Notes: generated from the sequence alone by a model not told the origin. A stretch of 64,000 nucleotides of DNA from Granulicella sp. dw_53 (GCF_018449545.1 NZ_JAAVUR010000006.1:186001-250000); one strand, 5' to 3'. Positions 50,478 through 59,751 are shown, numbered from the stretch's first letter. Numbers and translations are program-made.

Positions 50478-51671
50478 ATGACGTATGTGAACTCGCCGGT
50501 ACGAAATGGGTTGGGATTGAGTGATTTGGCGCCGCGGGTGGTGCAGTCGGAGATTCGGGCGATGACGGCGGAGTGCGACCGGATTGGCGGAGTGAATCTG
50601 GCGCAAGGGGTCTGCGATACGGAGGTTCCGGCGGTGGTGATGGAAGGGGCCATGCGGGCGATGCGGGATGGCCACAACATCTATACGCGGATGGATGGGA
50701 TTCAGAGGCTGCGGCGGGCGATTGCCGGAAAGGTGGCGCAGACGCATGGGCTGGAGGCGGATCCAGAGCGGGAGGTGATGGTGGCGAGTGGGGCGACGGG
50801 GGCGTTCCACGCGGCGGCGATGGCGCTGCTGAATCCCGGGGACGAGGTGCTGCTGTTCGAGCCGTTCTATGGGTACCACGTCAGTACGCTGCGTTCGATG
50901 AAGGTGGTGGCAGTCGCGGTTCCATTGAAGGAGGAGAGCTGGGCGCTGGATCTGGATGCGGTGCGGGCGGCGATTACTCCGCGGACGCGGGCGATGGTGG
51001 TGAATACGCCTTCGAATCCAGCGGGGAAGGTGTTTACGCGGGCGGAGCTGGAGGGGTTAGCGGAGATCGCGACGGAGTTCGATCTGTTCGTGTTTACGGA
51101 CGAGATCTATGAGCACTTCATCTATGGGGATGCGGAGCATGTGAGTCCGGCGATGCTCGCGGGGATGCGGGAGCGGACGATCTTGATGTCGGGGTTTTCG
51201 AAGACGTTTTCGGTGACGGGGTGGCGGGTAGGGTATCTGGTGGCGGACGCGAGGTGGATGGGCGCGATCGCTTACTTTCACGATCTGCTCTATGTCTGCG
51301 CACCGGCTCCGTTCCAGCATGGCTGTGCGGATGGGCTGGAGCAGTTGGGCAAGACGTTCTATGTGCGGATGGCGCTGGAGCATGAGGAGAAGCGTGGGAT
51401 GCTGGTGAGTGCGCTGGCAGCGGCGGGAATGAAGCCGCATGTTCCGGATGGGGCTTATTACATTCTGGCTTCGGCAAATGGGCTGCCGGGAAGGACCGCG
51501 GCGGAGAAGGCTCGGGCGCTGCTGGCGAAGACGGGAGTGGCGTCGGTGGCGGGGTCGGCGTTCTTTGCGCCGGGGTCGGGCAGGGGCGAGGATCTGCTGC
51601 GGTTCTGCTTTGCGAAGAAGGATGAAGATTTGCAGGAGGCCTGCCGTCGCCTGGGTGGGTTGGGGAGCTAA
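50478..51671 (+). CDS. PLP-dependent class I/II aminotransferase
   Basis: The 397-residue enzyme shows the fold-type I pattern: INLAQG-like GGVNLAQGVCDTEVPAVVME, VASGATGAFHAAAMALLNPG, FEPFYGYHVSTLRS, VVNTPSNPAGKVFTRAELEG, FVFTDEIYEHFIYGD and SGFSKTFSVTGWRVGYLVA, where the Lys of FSKTF binds PLP. It is close to kynurenine/aspartate-type aminotransferases. The exact amino donor is not told. A small unknown gene follows 4 bp later. Confidence 0.92.
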   Translation: MTYVNSPVRNGLGLSDLAPRVVQSEIRAMTAECDRIGGVNLAQGVCDTEVPAVVMEGAMRAMRDGHNIYTRMDGIQRLRRAIAGKVAQTHGLEADPEREVMVASGATGAFHAAAMALLNPGDEVLLFEPFYGYHVSTLRSMKVVAVAVPLKEESWALDLDAVRAAITPRTRAMVVNTPSNPAGKVFTRAELEGLAEIATEFDLFVFTDEIYEHFIYGDAEHVSPAMLAGMRERTILMSGFSKTFSVTGWRVGYLVADARWMGAIAYFHDLLYVCAPAPFQHGCADGLEQLGKTFYVRMALEHEEKRGMLVSALAAAGMKPHVPDGAYYILASANGLPGRTAAEKARALLAKTGVASVAGSAFFAPGSGRGEDLLRFCFAKKDEDLQEACRRLGGLGS

Positions 51672-51675
51672 ACGG

Positions 51676-51942
51676 ATGGCGCAGTTTTCCGAGGTCGTGC
51701 GGATCGAGGCGGCGATCAAGAATAAGAATGTGAAGGAGCTGGAGTGGTCGCTGTGGTACTGCCGGATGCGGCAGGCAGTGCCCTCGGCCAGGCCTGCGGA
51801 TGTGCGGTATTGGAGTGGGGTGGAGGAGAAGGTGAGTGCGGTGTTGGCTCCCCCGGTCGCGGTGAAGGTGTATCCGGTGAAGAAGAAGCGGGAGGGGCGC
51901 GGGTTGGGGATGGGGCCGGTAGGGGAGGAGGATGGGGGTTGA
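51676..51942 (+). CDS. hypothetical 88-residue protein
   Basis: The frame starts at ATG 51676, 4 bp after the aminotransferase stop, so it is probably cotranscribed. The N-terminal half looks structured (MAQFSEVVRIEAAIKNKNVK, SLWYCRMRQAVPSARPADV); the end is Lys/Gly-rich (VKKKREGRGLGMG). No family is recognised. Confidence 0.55.
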   Translation: MAQFSEVVRIEAAIKNKNVKELEWSLWYCRMRQAVPSARPADVRYWSGVEEKVSAVLAPPVAVKVYPVKKKREGRGLGMGPVGEEDGG

Positions 51943-51981
51943 GGCTTACGGGCCCGGAAAAAAAGGCGGGTAAGTTTTGCA

Positions 51982-52110
51982 TCCCACCCTTCGCGAGAGA
52001 CAACGGCGCGAAGGATGGGGCACCCGGAAGGTAGGGGCTAGGTGGTCGGGCTTTGCCCGATACCCCACCCTATTTGCGATGAGACTACAAAAGGGTGGGG
52101 CACCCGTTTT
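51982..52110. repeat. dispersed hairpin repeat, copy B (two tandem units)
   Basis: Unit 1 pairs TCCCACCCTTCGCG (51982-51995) with CGCGAAGGATGGGG (52007-52020), 12 Watson-Crick pairs and one G-T pair of 14. Unit 2 pairs CCCCACCC (52063-52070) with GGGTGGGG (52093-52100) around a 22-base loop, as in copy A at 4902-4939. Both units are followed by CACCCG. They lie in the 254-bp gap before frr. Confidence 0.75.
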
Positions 52111-52196
52111 TGTGGCTTCGTTGGGAGGATTTTGGGGGTTATTTCGCGGGGAACCGAACGTCTCTGTAAAATATCGATTGACTAGAGGAGAACGTA

Positions 52197-52781
52197 ATGG
52201 CATCTGCAATGGCGAGTATCGAGGCGTTGAAGGGCACGCACCAGCAACTGAAGAGCAAGATGGACAGCACGGTGGAGGACTTCCGGGGGCATCTGCTGTC
52301 GGCGCGGACGGGACGGGCGAACGTGCACATGCTCGACCAGATCAAGGTGGACTACTACGGAACGGACACTCCCGTGGCGCAGATGGGGCAGGTGAGCACG
52401 CCCGAGCCGACCATGATCCTGGTGCAGCCGTATGACATGGGGATGGTTTCGGCGATCGAGAAGGCGATCCGGACGTCGAGCGCGGGTCTGAACCCGATGA
52501 CGGACGGCAAGGTGATCCGGGTTCCGGTGCCTCCGATGACGGAGGAGCGACGCAAGGAAGTGGTGAAGCAGCTTCAGAAGACGCTGGAGGATCACAAGAC
52601 CGCGATCCGGAATATCCGGCGGGATGGGAACGACCAGATTAAGAAGGCAGCGAAGGACAAGCTGATCTCGGCGGACGACGAGAAGCGGGCGAACGAAGAG
52701 GTTCAACAGCTGACAGATGCGGAGATCAAGCGGGTGGAGGAGCTGTTCAAGGCGAAGGAGAAAGAGATCCTGACCTTCTAG
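52197..52781 (+). CDS. frr: ribosome recycling factor
   Basis: RRF splits post-termination ribosomes with EF-G. The 194-residue product starts at ATG 52197 after AGAGGAGAA. Motifs: MDSTVEDFRGHLLSARTGRA, LDQIKVDYYGTDTPVAQMGQ, IRTSSAGLNPMTDGKVIRVP, PPMTEERRKEVVKQLQK and IRNIRRDGNDQIKKA. A 5-6 residue N-terminal extension precedes the usual start. tsf and pyrH, its common partners, are not upstream; hairpin repeat copy B occupies the space. Confidence 0.97.
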   Translation: MASAMASIEALKGTHQQLKSKMDSTVEDFRGHLLSARTGRANVHMLDQIKVDYYGTDTPVAQMGQVSTPEPTMILVQPYDMGMVSAIEKAIRTSSAGLNPMTDGKVIRVPVPPMTEERRKEVVKQLQKTLEDHKTAIRNIRRDGNDQIKKAAKDKLISADDEKRANEEVQQLTDAEIKRVEELFKAKEKEILTF

Positions 52782-52810
52782 AGCGCTCTCGGCTGTTGTC
52801 GTAGAGCGGA

Positions 52811-53728
52811 TCAGACGCCCTGGTAGACGAGGCGGGTGAAGAAATCTCCGGTGATGGTCCCGGTATCGAAGGTTGCGTCGAACTTCGCGGTGGGTTTCGC
52901 GGCGACGGTCTCTTCGAGGGAGCGGCCTTGTCTCTTGAGCGCTGCTATTTTGTAGCGGATGGCGACGAACATCTGGTGAGATTCAGCGAGCTGGGTTTTG
53001 TTGCTGATGGGGCCGTGGCCGGGAACAAGAATCGTGGAGTCTGTTCCGATGGCAAGGTTGCGTTCGGCGGCGCGAATCATTCCGTCGATGTGGCCACCCG
53101 AGGAGTAGTCGATGAAGGGATAGGCGCCGTTACAGAAGGTATCGCCCGTGTGAAGGATATCGGCGTCGGTGAAGTAGATGGAGATATCGGTATCGGAGTG
53201 GGCAGGCTCGTAGCGGGTGAGAAGCAGGGTGGTGCTGTTGCAATAGATGGTGTGGCTGGTGGAGAAGACGACGGTGGGCAATGCGCTGGCGGGTACGGGA
53301 TCGAAGTGCACTCCGAAGGCGGCGATGTCTTGCGGGGTGCTGAGGCGCAGGCGGGTGCGTTCGTGGGCGATGATGGTGGCTCCAGCGGAGTGCATCCACT
53401 CATTGCCATCGGTGTGGTCGAGGTGCCAGTGGGTGTTGACGACATAGCGGAGGGGATCGGGGCTGATGGCGTCGAGAGCCTCGGTGATCTGAGCGCGGCA
53501 GTCGACGAAGCTGGAGTCGACCAGGAGTTTGCCGTCTGCTCCCGTTAGAACGGCGATATTACCGCCAGGGCCGCCGATCAGGGCGCTGATGTTATCGCGG
53601 AGGGGATGGATGGTGATCGTGGCCTCGGCTGCATCTCTGCGCATCTGGTTTCCATGTTCGCTGAGAGGCTTGGCCTGGCCAACGACAGAAGTGTGGGTCG
53701 GGGCGACAGCCTCTTCGACGTTATCCAT
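52811..53728 (-). CDS. MBL-fold metallo-hydrolase, paralogue without clear signal peptide
   Basis: The 305-residue product resembles that at 3829-4800 along the whole fold: GPGGNIAVLTGADGKLLVD, YVVNTHWHLDHTDGNEWMHS, LHTGDTFCNGAYPFIDYSSG and ILVPGHGPISNKTQ. The zinc residues are all present. The N-terminus (MDNVEEAVAPTHTSVVGQAK) has neither Tat nor Sec features, so it may be cytosolic, or its true start may be missing. The purine-rich sequence before the ATG sits too close for a standard Shine-Dalgarno. Substrate unknown. Confidence 0.87.
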   Translation of the reverse strand: MDNVEEAVAPTHTSVVGQAKPLSEHGNQMRRDAAEATITIHPLRDNISALIGGPGGNIAVLTGADGKLLVDSSFVDCRAQITEALDAISPDPLRYVVNTHWHLDHTDGNEWMHSAGATIIAHERTRLRLSTPQDIAAFGVHFDPVPASALPTVVFSTSHTIYCNSTTLLLTRYEPAHSDTDISIYFTDADILHTGDTFCNGAYPFIDYSSGGHIDGMIRAAERNLAIGTDSTILVPGHGPISNKTQLAESHQMFVAIRYKIAALKRQGRSLEETVAAKPTAKFDATFDTGTITGDFFTRLVYQGV

Positions 53729-53804
53729 TCCTCCCTCGTTCCTCTCCCGGCTCGAAGAGACACAGCTGCTCAGTCATGAATCTTTTGGGACAGCCAGCTA
53801 CCCC

Positions 53805-53831
53805 CGCACGCTCCCTTGGTGGGAGTGTGCG
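53805..53831 (-). terminator. hairpin after DUF4440 gene, possible terminator
   Basis: CGCACGCTCCC (53805-53815) pairs with GGGAGTGTGCG (53821-53831), ten Watson-Crick pairs and one G-T, loop TTGGT. It lies about 75 bp after the minus-strand DUF4440 stop. The T-run is short on either side. Confidence 0.5.
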
Positions 53832-53906
53832 CATGTGTTCTTAACAGGTCCTCCCTGTCGCTTATTCCTGGCGGTTCATCGGTCTTGCCGTCTGTCACGC
53901 AGCAGC

Positions 53907-54392
53907 CTAAGTGGTGTGATCGATGATGATCTTCCAGCCCTTGTCGGTCTTTTCGAAGACGAGGGAGAAGAGGCCTTCGGCGTGGCCGCCCTCTTTTTTG
54001 CCGCGTTCGAGCTCGTATTTGCCGATGCAGACGGCGAAGCGGTCGTCGAGGGGGTGGACCTCGAGCTCGGAGAAGGAGAGGGTACCCATGGCGGCCTTGG
54101 TGGGGTAGTCGCGGTGGTACTGGTCGACGAGGCCGGCGTAGCTGCGGGAGATCTGGTGTGTGAGGAAGAGGGTGTCGGGGGAGTCCTTGTAGCCCTGGGC
54201 GAAGCCGTCGATGTCGCCGCGATTCCAGGCCGTCTCCTGGGCTAGGAGGACTTTGACGATGGCGAGCTCCTCCGGGGAGGCGGTGTGAAGGGGGTCAGGC
54301 TGGGCGTGGAGCAGGGTGGATGCGGAGGTAAAGAGGACCGCGATGAGGAGGAGCCGGAGCAGAGAGTGAGGCAAGGGGAGGCGAAGCGTCAT
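53907..54392 (-). CDS. exported DUF4440/NTF2-like protein
   Basis: ATG 54392 has GAGG six bases upstream; the frame runs open to 54443. The 161-residue product has a signal peptide (LLRLLLIAVLFTSASTLLHA, then Q). The domain reads EELAIVKVLLAQETAWNRGD, IDGFAQGYKDSPDTLFLTHQ and GLFSLVFEKTDKGWKIIIDH, the DUF4440 pattern. Periplasmic and of unknown role. Confidence 0.85.
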   Translation of the reverse strand: MTLRLPLPHSLLRLLLIAVLFTSASTLLHAQPDPLHTASPEELAIVKVLLAQETAWNRGDIDGFAQGYKDSPDTLFLTHQISRSYAGLVDQYHRDYPTKAAMGTLSFSELEVHPLDDRFAVCIGKYELERGKKEGGHAEGLFSLVFEKTDKGWKIIIDHTT

Positions 54393-54518
54393 GTCTGACC
54401 TCGAAGGGGAGCTTTTTGCCGGGGAGTTGAAGATGTTGGACATAGTGGGCCGAAGAGCTGTTGGGTAGCAGCATATAACGGCGCGTGGAGACCCGAGGTT
54501 ACGGGGGAGACTAAAATC

Positions 54519-56696
54519 TTGAAGATGGCGACCAATCTTGCTCTGAATGCTGCTTTAGGACCTTCGGGATTTAAGACGGTTCATGCGGTCTGCTCGCATG
54601 ACTGCCCGGACTCCTGTGGGGTTCTGGTGACGGTGCAGGTTGGGAGCGGAGGCGCTCCGGACCGGGCGGTGAAGGTGCAGGGCGATCCGGCGCATCCGGT
54701 GACACGGGGATTTCTGTGCGGCAAGGTGGCGAAGTATCTAGATCGGGTGTACTCGCCGGATCGGCTGCTGTATCCGATGCGGAGAAAGGCCGGGGTGGCA
54801 AAGGGGCCGCTGGCGCAGGGACGCGAGGCAGAGGCCTTTGAACGGATCGGGTGGGATGAGGCTCTGGATCAGATTGCGGCTCGGCTGAAGGGGATTGCGG
54901 CGGAGTTTGGGCCGGAGAGTGTGCTGCCGTACAGCTATGCCGGGACGATTGGGCAGTTGGGGTATGGATCGATGGACCGGCGATTCTTTTATCGGCTGGG
55001 CGCTTCGCAGTTGGACCGAACGATCTGCTCGACTGCGGGTGGGACTGCGCTGACCAGCGTGTATGGGGTGAAGCTGGGGACTACGCCGCAGGACTTTGCT
55101 CACGCCGGGCTGGTCGTGGCATGGGGCGCTAATATTCATGGGAACAATGTGCATCTATGGCCGTTTGTGGAAGAGGCGCGACGGGCGGGTGCGCGGTTGG
55201 TGGTGATCGATCCTTATAAGACGCGGACGGCCGCGCTGGCGGACGAGCATTTGGCGATCCAGCCGGGTACGGATACGGCGCTGGCGCTGGGGCTGATGCA
55301 TGTGATTCTGCGGGAGGGTCTGGAGGATCGGGAGTACATCGCGCGGTGTACGACTGGATTTGAGGAGCTGCGGGCTCATGCGTTGAAGCCGGAGCACACG
55401 CCGGAAAACGTGGCCCAGGTTACGAGCATCGCGGCGGAGCGGATTGTGCGGCTGGCGCGGGAGTATGCGGGGAGCTTCAAGGTTACGGGGCGTCCGGCGG
55501 CGATCCGTCTGAACTATGGGATTCAGCGGAGTGAGAATGGCGGGACGGCGGCTCGGGCAGTGTGCATGCTGCCGTTGTTGACCGGGGCCTGGCAGCATCG
55601 CGGCGGGGGGCTGCAGCTTTCAACTTCGGGATCGTTTCCATTTAACGGGAATTCGCTGCAGATGCCGGAGTTAATGATGGCAAGTCCTTTAGGTCGCACG
55701 GCGAGGGTTGTGAATATGAGTCAGTTGGGGCAGGCGTTGACGCGGGAGGATGCAGGAGTGGGTGGGCCTCCGGTAAAGGCGCTGTTTGTGTACAACTCGA
55801 ATCCGGCGGCGGTGGCTCCGAACCAGAACGATGTCCTGCGTGGGATGCTGCGCGAGGATCTGTACACCGTGGTGCACGAGCAGTTCTTTACGGATACGGC
55901 GGACTACGCGGATGTGCTGCTGCCTGCGCCGACGTTTCTGGAGACGAAGGATGTGCAGGGAGCGTATGGGCATCTGTTCGCGCAGGTCTCGGAGAGGGCG
56001 ATTGAGCCGCTGGGCGAGGCGCGGAATAATGTGACGCTCTTCGGTGAACTGGGTCGGCGGATGGGGTTCGAGGAGGCTTGCTTCGATGACCGTGAGGACG
56101 AGTTGATCGATCAGGCATTGAAGACAGAACATCCCTGGTTTGCGGGGATGACGCGGGAGAGGCTGGAGCGCGAGGGGCATGTTCCGCTGCAGTTGCCGGT
56201 GAATGAGGACGGGGTGTCGCTGCCGTTCTCGACGTCGGAGTGGTTCAAGACGCCGAGCGGGCGGGGCGAGCTGGTTCCGGTTCCGGTGTTCGTGGCTCCG
56301 GTGGAGTCGCGGGGTGGCGTGGATGCGGGGACGTATCCGCTGGAGTTTCTGCCGAGAAAGGCGGACAACTACATGAATACGACCTTCGGGAACCTGGCGG
56401 TGCATCAGCGGATGGAGTCGCGCACGGCGGGCGTGTTGGAGATGCATACGAAGGATGCGGCGGCGCGGGGCATTACGGCGGGAGATGAGGTGGAGGTGTT
56501 CAATGGGCGAGGAAAGATCGCTCTGCGGGCGCTGGTGAACGGGCATGTGGGTGAGGGTGTGGTGGCGGCTCGGCTGGACTGGAATAAGTTGTCGGCGGGC
56601 GGCGGGAATGTAAATGCTCTGACGAGCGAGAGGCTCACGGATATCGGTGGTGGGGCTACGTTTTATTCGACGCTGGTCGAGGTGCGGAAGGCTTAG
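54519..56696 (+). CDS. molybdopterin-dependent oxidoreductase with 4Fe-4S cluster
   Basis: The 725-residue enzyme starts at TTG 54519 (GGGGGAG upstream; ATG 54525 possible). Cys25, Cys29, Cys33 and Cys67 (VCSHDCPDSCG...GFLCGK) bind an N-terminal [4Fe-4S]. The bis-MGD core shows RIGWDEALDQIAARLKGIAA, LVVAWGANIHGNNVHLWPFV, and KALFVYNSNPAAVAPNQNDV; the C-terminal dinucleotide domain has FLPRKADNYMNTTFGNLAVH. No Tat signal is seen, so it may be cytosolic. Family members include formate dehydrogenase-like and nitrate-reductase-like proteins; the substrate cannot be told. No electron-transfer subunit is adjacent. Confidence 0.9.
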   Translation: MKMATNLALNAALGPSGFKTVHAVCSHDCPDSCGVLVTVQVGSGGAPDRAVKVQGDPAHPVTRGFLCGKVAKYLDRVYSPDRLLYPMRRKAGVAKGPLAQGREAEAFERIGWDEALDQIAARLKGIAAEFGPESVLPYSYAGTIGQLGYGSMDRRFFYRLGASQLDRTICSTAGGTALTSVYGVKLGTTPQDFAHAGLVVAWGANIHGNNVHLWPFVEEARRAGARLVVIDPYKTRTAALADEHLAIQPGTDTALALGLMHVILREGLEDREYIARCTTGFEELRAHALKPEHTPENVAQVTSIAAERIVRLAREYAGSFKVTGRPAAIRLNYGIQRSENGGTAARAVCMLPLLTGAWQHRGGGLQLSTSGSFPFNGNSLQMPELMMASPLGRTARVVNMSQLGQALTREDAGVGGPPVKALFVYNSNPAAVAPNQNDVLRGMLREDLYTVVHEQFFTDTADYADVLLPAPTFLETKDVQGAYGHLFAQVSERAIEPLGEARNNVTLFGELGRRMGFEEACFDDREDELIDQALKTEHPWFAGMTRERLEREGHVPLQLPVNEDGVSLPFSTSEWFKTPSGRGELVPVPVFVAPVESRGGVDAGTYPLEFLPRKADNYMNTTFGNLAVHQRMESRTAGVLEMHTKDAAARGITAGDEVEVFNGRGKIALRALVNGHVGEGVVAARLDWNKLSAGGGNVNALTSERLTDIGGGATFYSTLVEVRKA

Positions 56697-56814
56697 AGCA
56701 ATCGCTCTCGGCCGGGTATAGCCGTAATCACTCTGGCGGTTTCGTCGTCGATGGAACTGCATTTTGTTTCAACACGTATAGCATTCATTCCAAATTGAAG
56801 TTAGAGGGGTATGT

Positions 56815-58749
56815 ATGGTTCGCTCTGGTATCGGTGCAGGTGCTTTTCTCCTGGTGTGTGTGGGTGCGTTTGCATCGGGACCCGCGGATCGTGTGGTTAC
56901 AGCTCCGAAGAGTGTGGCTTCGGAGACGAACGCCGCGAGTAAGGCTTTGCCGGTGGCGGAGTTGCTGCAGACGGTTCGCGTGGGGAGTACGTCGTGGTCG
57001 CCGGATGGGCAGAGGATCGCCTACGTGGGGAACGCTTCGGGGCGTCTGAATCTGTGGGTGATGGATGCCGACGGCGGCGGGGCGAGGCAGTTGCTGAAGT
57101 CGAACGACCGGCAGGCCAGCCCACGGTTTACGAAGGATGGGAAGGAGATCGTCTATGTGCAGGACAAGGGCGGCGATGAGCTCTACGACTTGTATGCCGT
57201 GGCGACGGCTGGAGGCGAGCCGCGCAATGTGACCAAGACCGATGAGGTCAGCGAGATTAGTCCGATATTTTCGAAGGATGGCCGGTGGCTGGCGTTCGGC
57301 AGCAAGGTGAAGAAGGAGCCTTCTACCAATGTCGCGGTGATGGAGTGGGGTGCGGGGACGATCAAGGTGCTGACGCATGAGACCGATCCCAAGGCGAGTT
57401 GGGATGTGGCGGACTGGAGCCCGGATGGGCGGTACGTCTTTGCGACACGGTCTGTCGGGCTGGAGGACGCCGACGTCTATCGCATCGAGGTGAAGAGTGG
57501 AGTGGCGGAGAAGCTGACGTCGCATGCAGGGCATGCGTTGGTTGGGGTGAGCGAGGTGTCTCCGGACGGGAAGACGCTGCTGTTGACCTCGAATGAGAAG
57601 GGTGGATATCAGAACGTCGCGTTGTTCGATCTGGCGAAGAAGAAGATGCGTTGGGTGACGGATACGCAGTGGGAGGCGATTCCAGGTGCGTTTTCGCCGA
57701 AGGGAGATACGTTTACCTATACGTTGAATGCGGATGGACGGACGACGATCCAGTTCGTGGATGTGAAGACATTGAAGTCGAGCGACCGCGGCCTGCCGGC
57801 GGGGTTGAATTCGGAGGCTGGCGCTCCGAGTCCCTTTCGAGGGGATGGCAGCTTTCTGTTCTCGCACCAGGACTCGACGCATGCTCCGAATCTTTACCTG
57901 TTGAGTGCGAGCGGAGCGGTGAAGCAGATCACGCATACGGAGAGTCCGGTGCTGACGAGTTCGCCTCTGCCGGGGTCGCAGTTGGTGACGTACAAGAGCT
58001 TCGATGGGCGGATGATCTCGGCGCTGGTGTGGGTACCGTTCAATCTGAAGCGTGACGGCACGGCTCCGGTGGTGGTGATGCCGCATGGCGGGCCGACGGC
58101 GCAGACGGTGGACAGCTTCAGTCCCCGGGCGATTCTGCTGGTCTCCCGAGGGTACGTGGTGATTGCGCCGAATGTGCGGGGATCGACGGGCTACGGCATG
58201 GAGTTCCAGAAGGCGAACTATCAGGACCTGGGAGGCGCGGATCTGAAGGATGAGATTGCTGGTGTGGACTTCTTGAAGGCCACGGGATTGATCGATGCGA
58301 AGAAGGTTGGGATCTGGGGTGGATCGTACGGCGGGTTTATGACGCTGATGGCGATCGGCAAGACGCCGGAGGTGTGGGCGGCGGCGGTGGATGAGTACGG
58401 AATTCTCGACTGGTACACGATGCTGGAGCACGAGGAGGCCTCTCTGCAGGAGTACGAGAAGACGCTGCTGGGCGATCCGGTGAAGGACAAGGCAGTGTAT
58501 GAGGGTGCGTCGCCGCTGAAGTACATTCGGAGTGAGCGCGCTCCGCTGCTGGTGCTGCAGGGCGAGCGGGATATTCGGGTACCCAAGGAGGAGGCCGAGC
58601 AGGTCGTGGCGATCCTGAAGAAGGAAGGCAAGACGGTGGAGGCGGTTTATTACCCGGAGGAGGGTCACGGCTTCATCAAGCGGGAGAACCAGGTGGATGA
58701 GCTGACTCGGTCGGTTGCGTGGTTTGATAGGTATCTGAAGGGAAACTGA
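56815..58749 (+). CDS. exported S9-family serine peptidase (prolyl oligopeptidase type)
   Basis: The 644-residue product starts at ATG 56815 after GAGGGG, with a signal peptide (SGIGAGAFLLVCVGAFASGP). A beta-propeller (about 45-370) has WSPDGQRIAYVGNASGRLNL-type blades. The catalytic alpha/beta hydrolase follows with IWGGSYGGFMTL (Ser504), GERDIRVP (Asp586) and GHGFIKRENQ (His618). It probably cleaves short peptides in the periplasm (acylaminoacyl- or dipeptidyl-peptidase-like). The next gene starts 10 bp later. Confidence 0.93.
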   Translation: MVRSGIGAGAFLLVCVGAFASGPADRVVTAPKSVASETNAASKALPVAELLQTVRVGSTSWSPDGQRIAYVGNASGRLNLWVMDADGGGARQLLKSNDRQASPRFTKDGKEIVYVQDKGGDELYDLYAVATAGGEPRNVTKTDEVSEISPIFSKDGRWLAFGSKVKKEPSTNVAVMEWGAGTIKVLTHETDPKASWDVADWSPDGRYVFATRSVGLEDADVYRIEVKSGVAEKLTSHAGHALVGVSEVSPDGKTLLLTSNEKGGYQNVALFDLAKKKMRWVTDTQWEAIPGAFSPKGDTFTYTLNADGRTTIQFVDVKTLKSSDRGLPAGLNSEAGAPSPFRGDGSFLFSHQDSTHAPNLYLLSASGAVKQITHTESPVLTSSPLPGSQLVTYKSFDGRMISALVWVPFNLKRDGTAPVVVMPHGGPTAQTVDSFSPRAILLVSRGYVVIAPNVRGSTGYGMEFQKANYQDLGGADLKDEIAGVDFLKATGLIDAKKVGIWGGSYGGFMTLMAIGKTPEVWAAAVDEYGILDWYTMLEHEEASLQEYEKTLLGDPVKDKAVYEGASPLKYIRSERAPLLVLQGERDIRVPKEEAEQVVAILKKEGKTVEAVYYPEEGHGFIKRENQVDELTRSVAWFDRYLKGN

Positions 58750-58759
58750 GAGGGTGACG

Positions 58760-59728
58760 ATGGATCTGCCGGGCCTGGATGAGATCAAGCGGGCGGCGGA
58801 GCTGGTGTATCGGACGATGCCAGCTACGCCGCAGTACAGTTGGCCTCTGCTGAACGAGCGCGCTGGGGGTGAGGTGTGGGTGAAGCATGAGAACCATACG
58901 CCGGCGGGGGCGTTCAAGCTACGCGGCGGGCTGATCTATATGGACTGGCTGCGGAGGGAGCAGTCCGAGGTGACGACGGTGGTCTCGGCGACGCGGGGAA
59001 ACCATGGGCAATCGATTGCTCTGGCTGCCGCACGGAACGGGATTCGGGCGGTGATCATTGTTCCGCACGGGAACAGCGTAGAGAAGAACCGGGCGATGCG
59101 GTCGCAGGGCGCGGAGCTGGTAGAGCATGGAGCGGACTTTCAGGAGGCTCTGGAGCATGCAGTGCTTCTGGAGCAGGAGAATGGATGGCACTGGGTTCCG
59201 AGTTGCCACGCGTTGCTGGTGAAGGGCGTGGCAACGTATGCGCTGGAGATGCTGACGGCGTGTCCGGAGCTGGATACCGTGTATGTGCCGATTGGGATGG
59301 GGTCGGGGATCTGCGGCATGATTGCGGTGCGGAATGCGCTGGGGCTCAAGACGAAGGTGGTCGGGGTGACGTCGAAGAGCGCTCGGGCGACCGCGTTGTC
59401 GTTCGCGGCGGGCGCGGTGGTGGAAGATGTCGCCACGACCCGGATCGCGGATGGCGTGGCTTGCAGACGGCCGATGCAGGAGACGCTGGAGGTGTTGCAG
59501 GCCGGCATGGAGCGGCTCATCGAGGTGGAGGACGATGAGGTCGAGGCGGCGATGAGGGCTTATTTCTCCGATACGCACAATGTTGCAGAGGGAGCGGGAG
59601 CGATCGGGCTCGCGGCTCTACTGAAAGACCGGGCGAATATGCAGGGACGGGTGGGAACGGTGCTCTGTGGAGGAAATGTGGATAGCGAGGTCTTCGCCCG
59701 GGTGCTGGCGGGTGGGGCCGCGGCTTAG
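58760..59728 (+). CDS. PLP-dependent threonine/serine dehydratase-like enzyme
   Basis: ATG 58760 has GAGAGG six bases upstream. The 322-residue fold-type II PLP enzyme has VKHENHTPAGAFKLRGGLIY with Lys53 as the Schiff-base lysine, VVSATRGNHGQSIALAAARN and the phosphate loop PIGMGSGICGMIAVRNALGL. No C-terminal ACT domain is present, so it is probably not the allosteric biosynthetic IlvA. The substrate may be threonine, serine or 3-hydroxyaspartate. It follows the S9 peptidase by 10 bp. Confidence 0.9.
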   Translation: MDLPGLDEIKRAAELVYRTMPATPQYSWPLLNERAGGEVWVKHENHTPAGAFKLRGGLIYMDWLRREQSEVTTVVSATRGNHGQSIALAAARNGIRAVIIVPHGNSVEKNRAMRSQGAELVEHGADFQEALEHAVLLEQENGWHWVPSCHALLVKGVATYALEMLTACPELDTVYVPIGMGSGICGMIAVRNALGLKTKVVGVTSKSARATALSFAAGAVVEDVATTRIADGVACRRPMQETLEVLQAGMERLIEVEDDEVEAAMRAYFSDTHNVAEGAGAIGLAALLKDRANMQGRVGTVLCGGNVDSEVFARVLAGGAAA

Positions 59729-59751
59729 GATACTTGCAGGGGTGAACAGCG

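Noticed and set aside
51946..52209. An 87-residue minus-strand open frame upstream of frr
   Set aside because: It lies entirely in hairpin repeat copy B; the same type of frame appears in copy A. It is a by-product of the repeat, not a gene.
56785..58917. A 710-residue minus-strand frame, very long
   Set aside because: It is antisense to the S9 peptidase, whose catalytic triad is complete. Its Arg/His/Leu-rich composition reflects third-position GC on the opposite strand.
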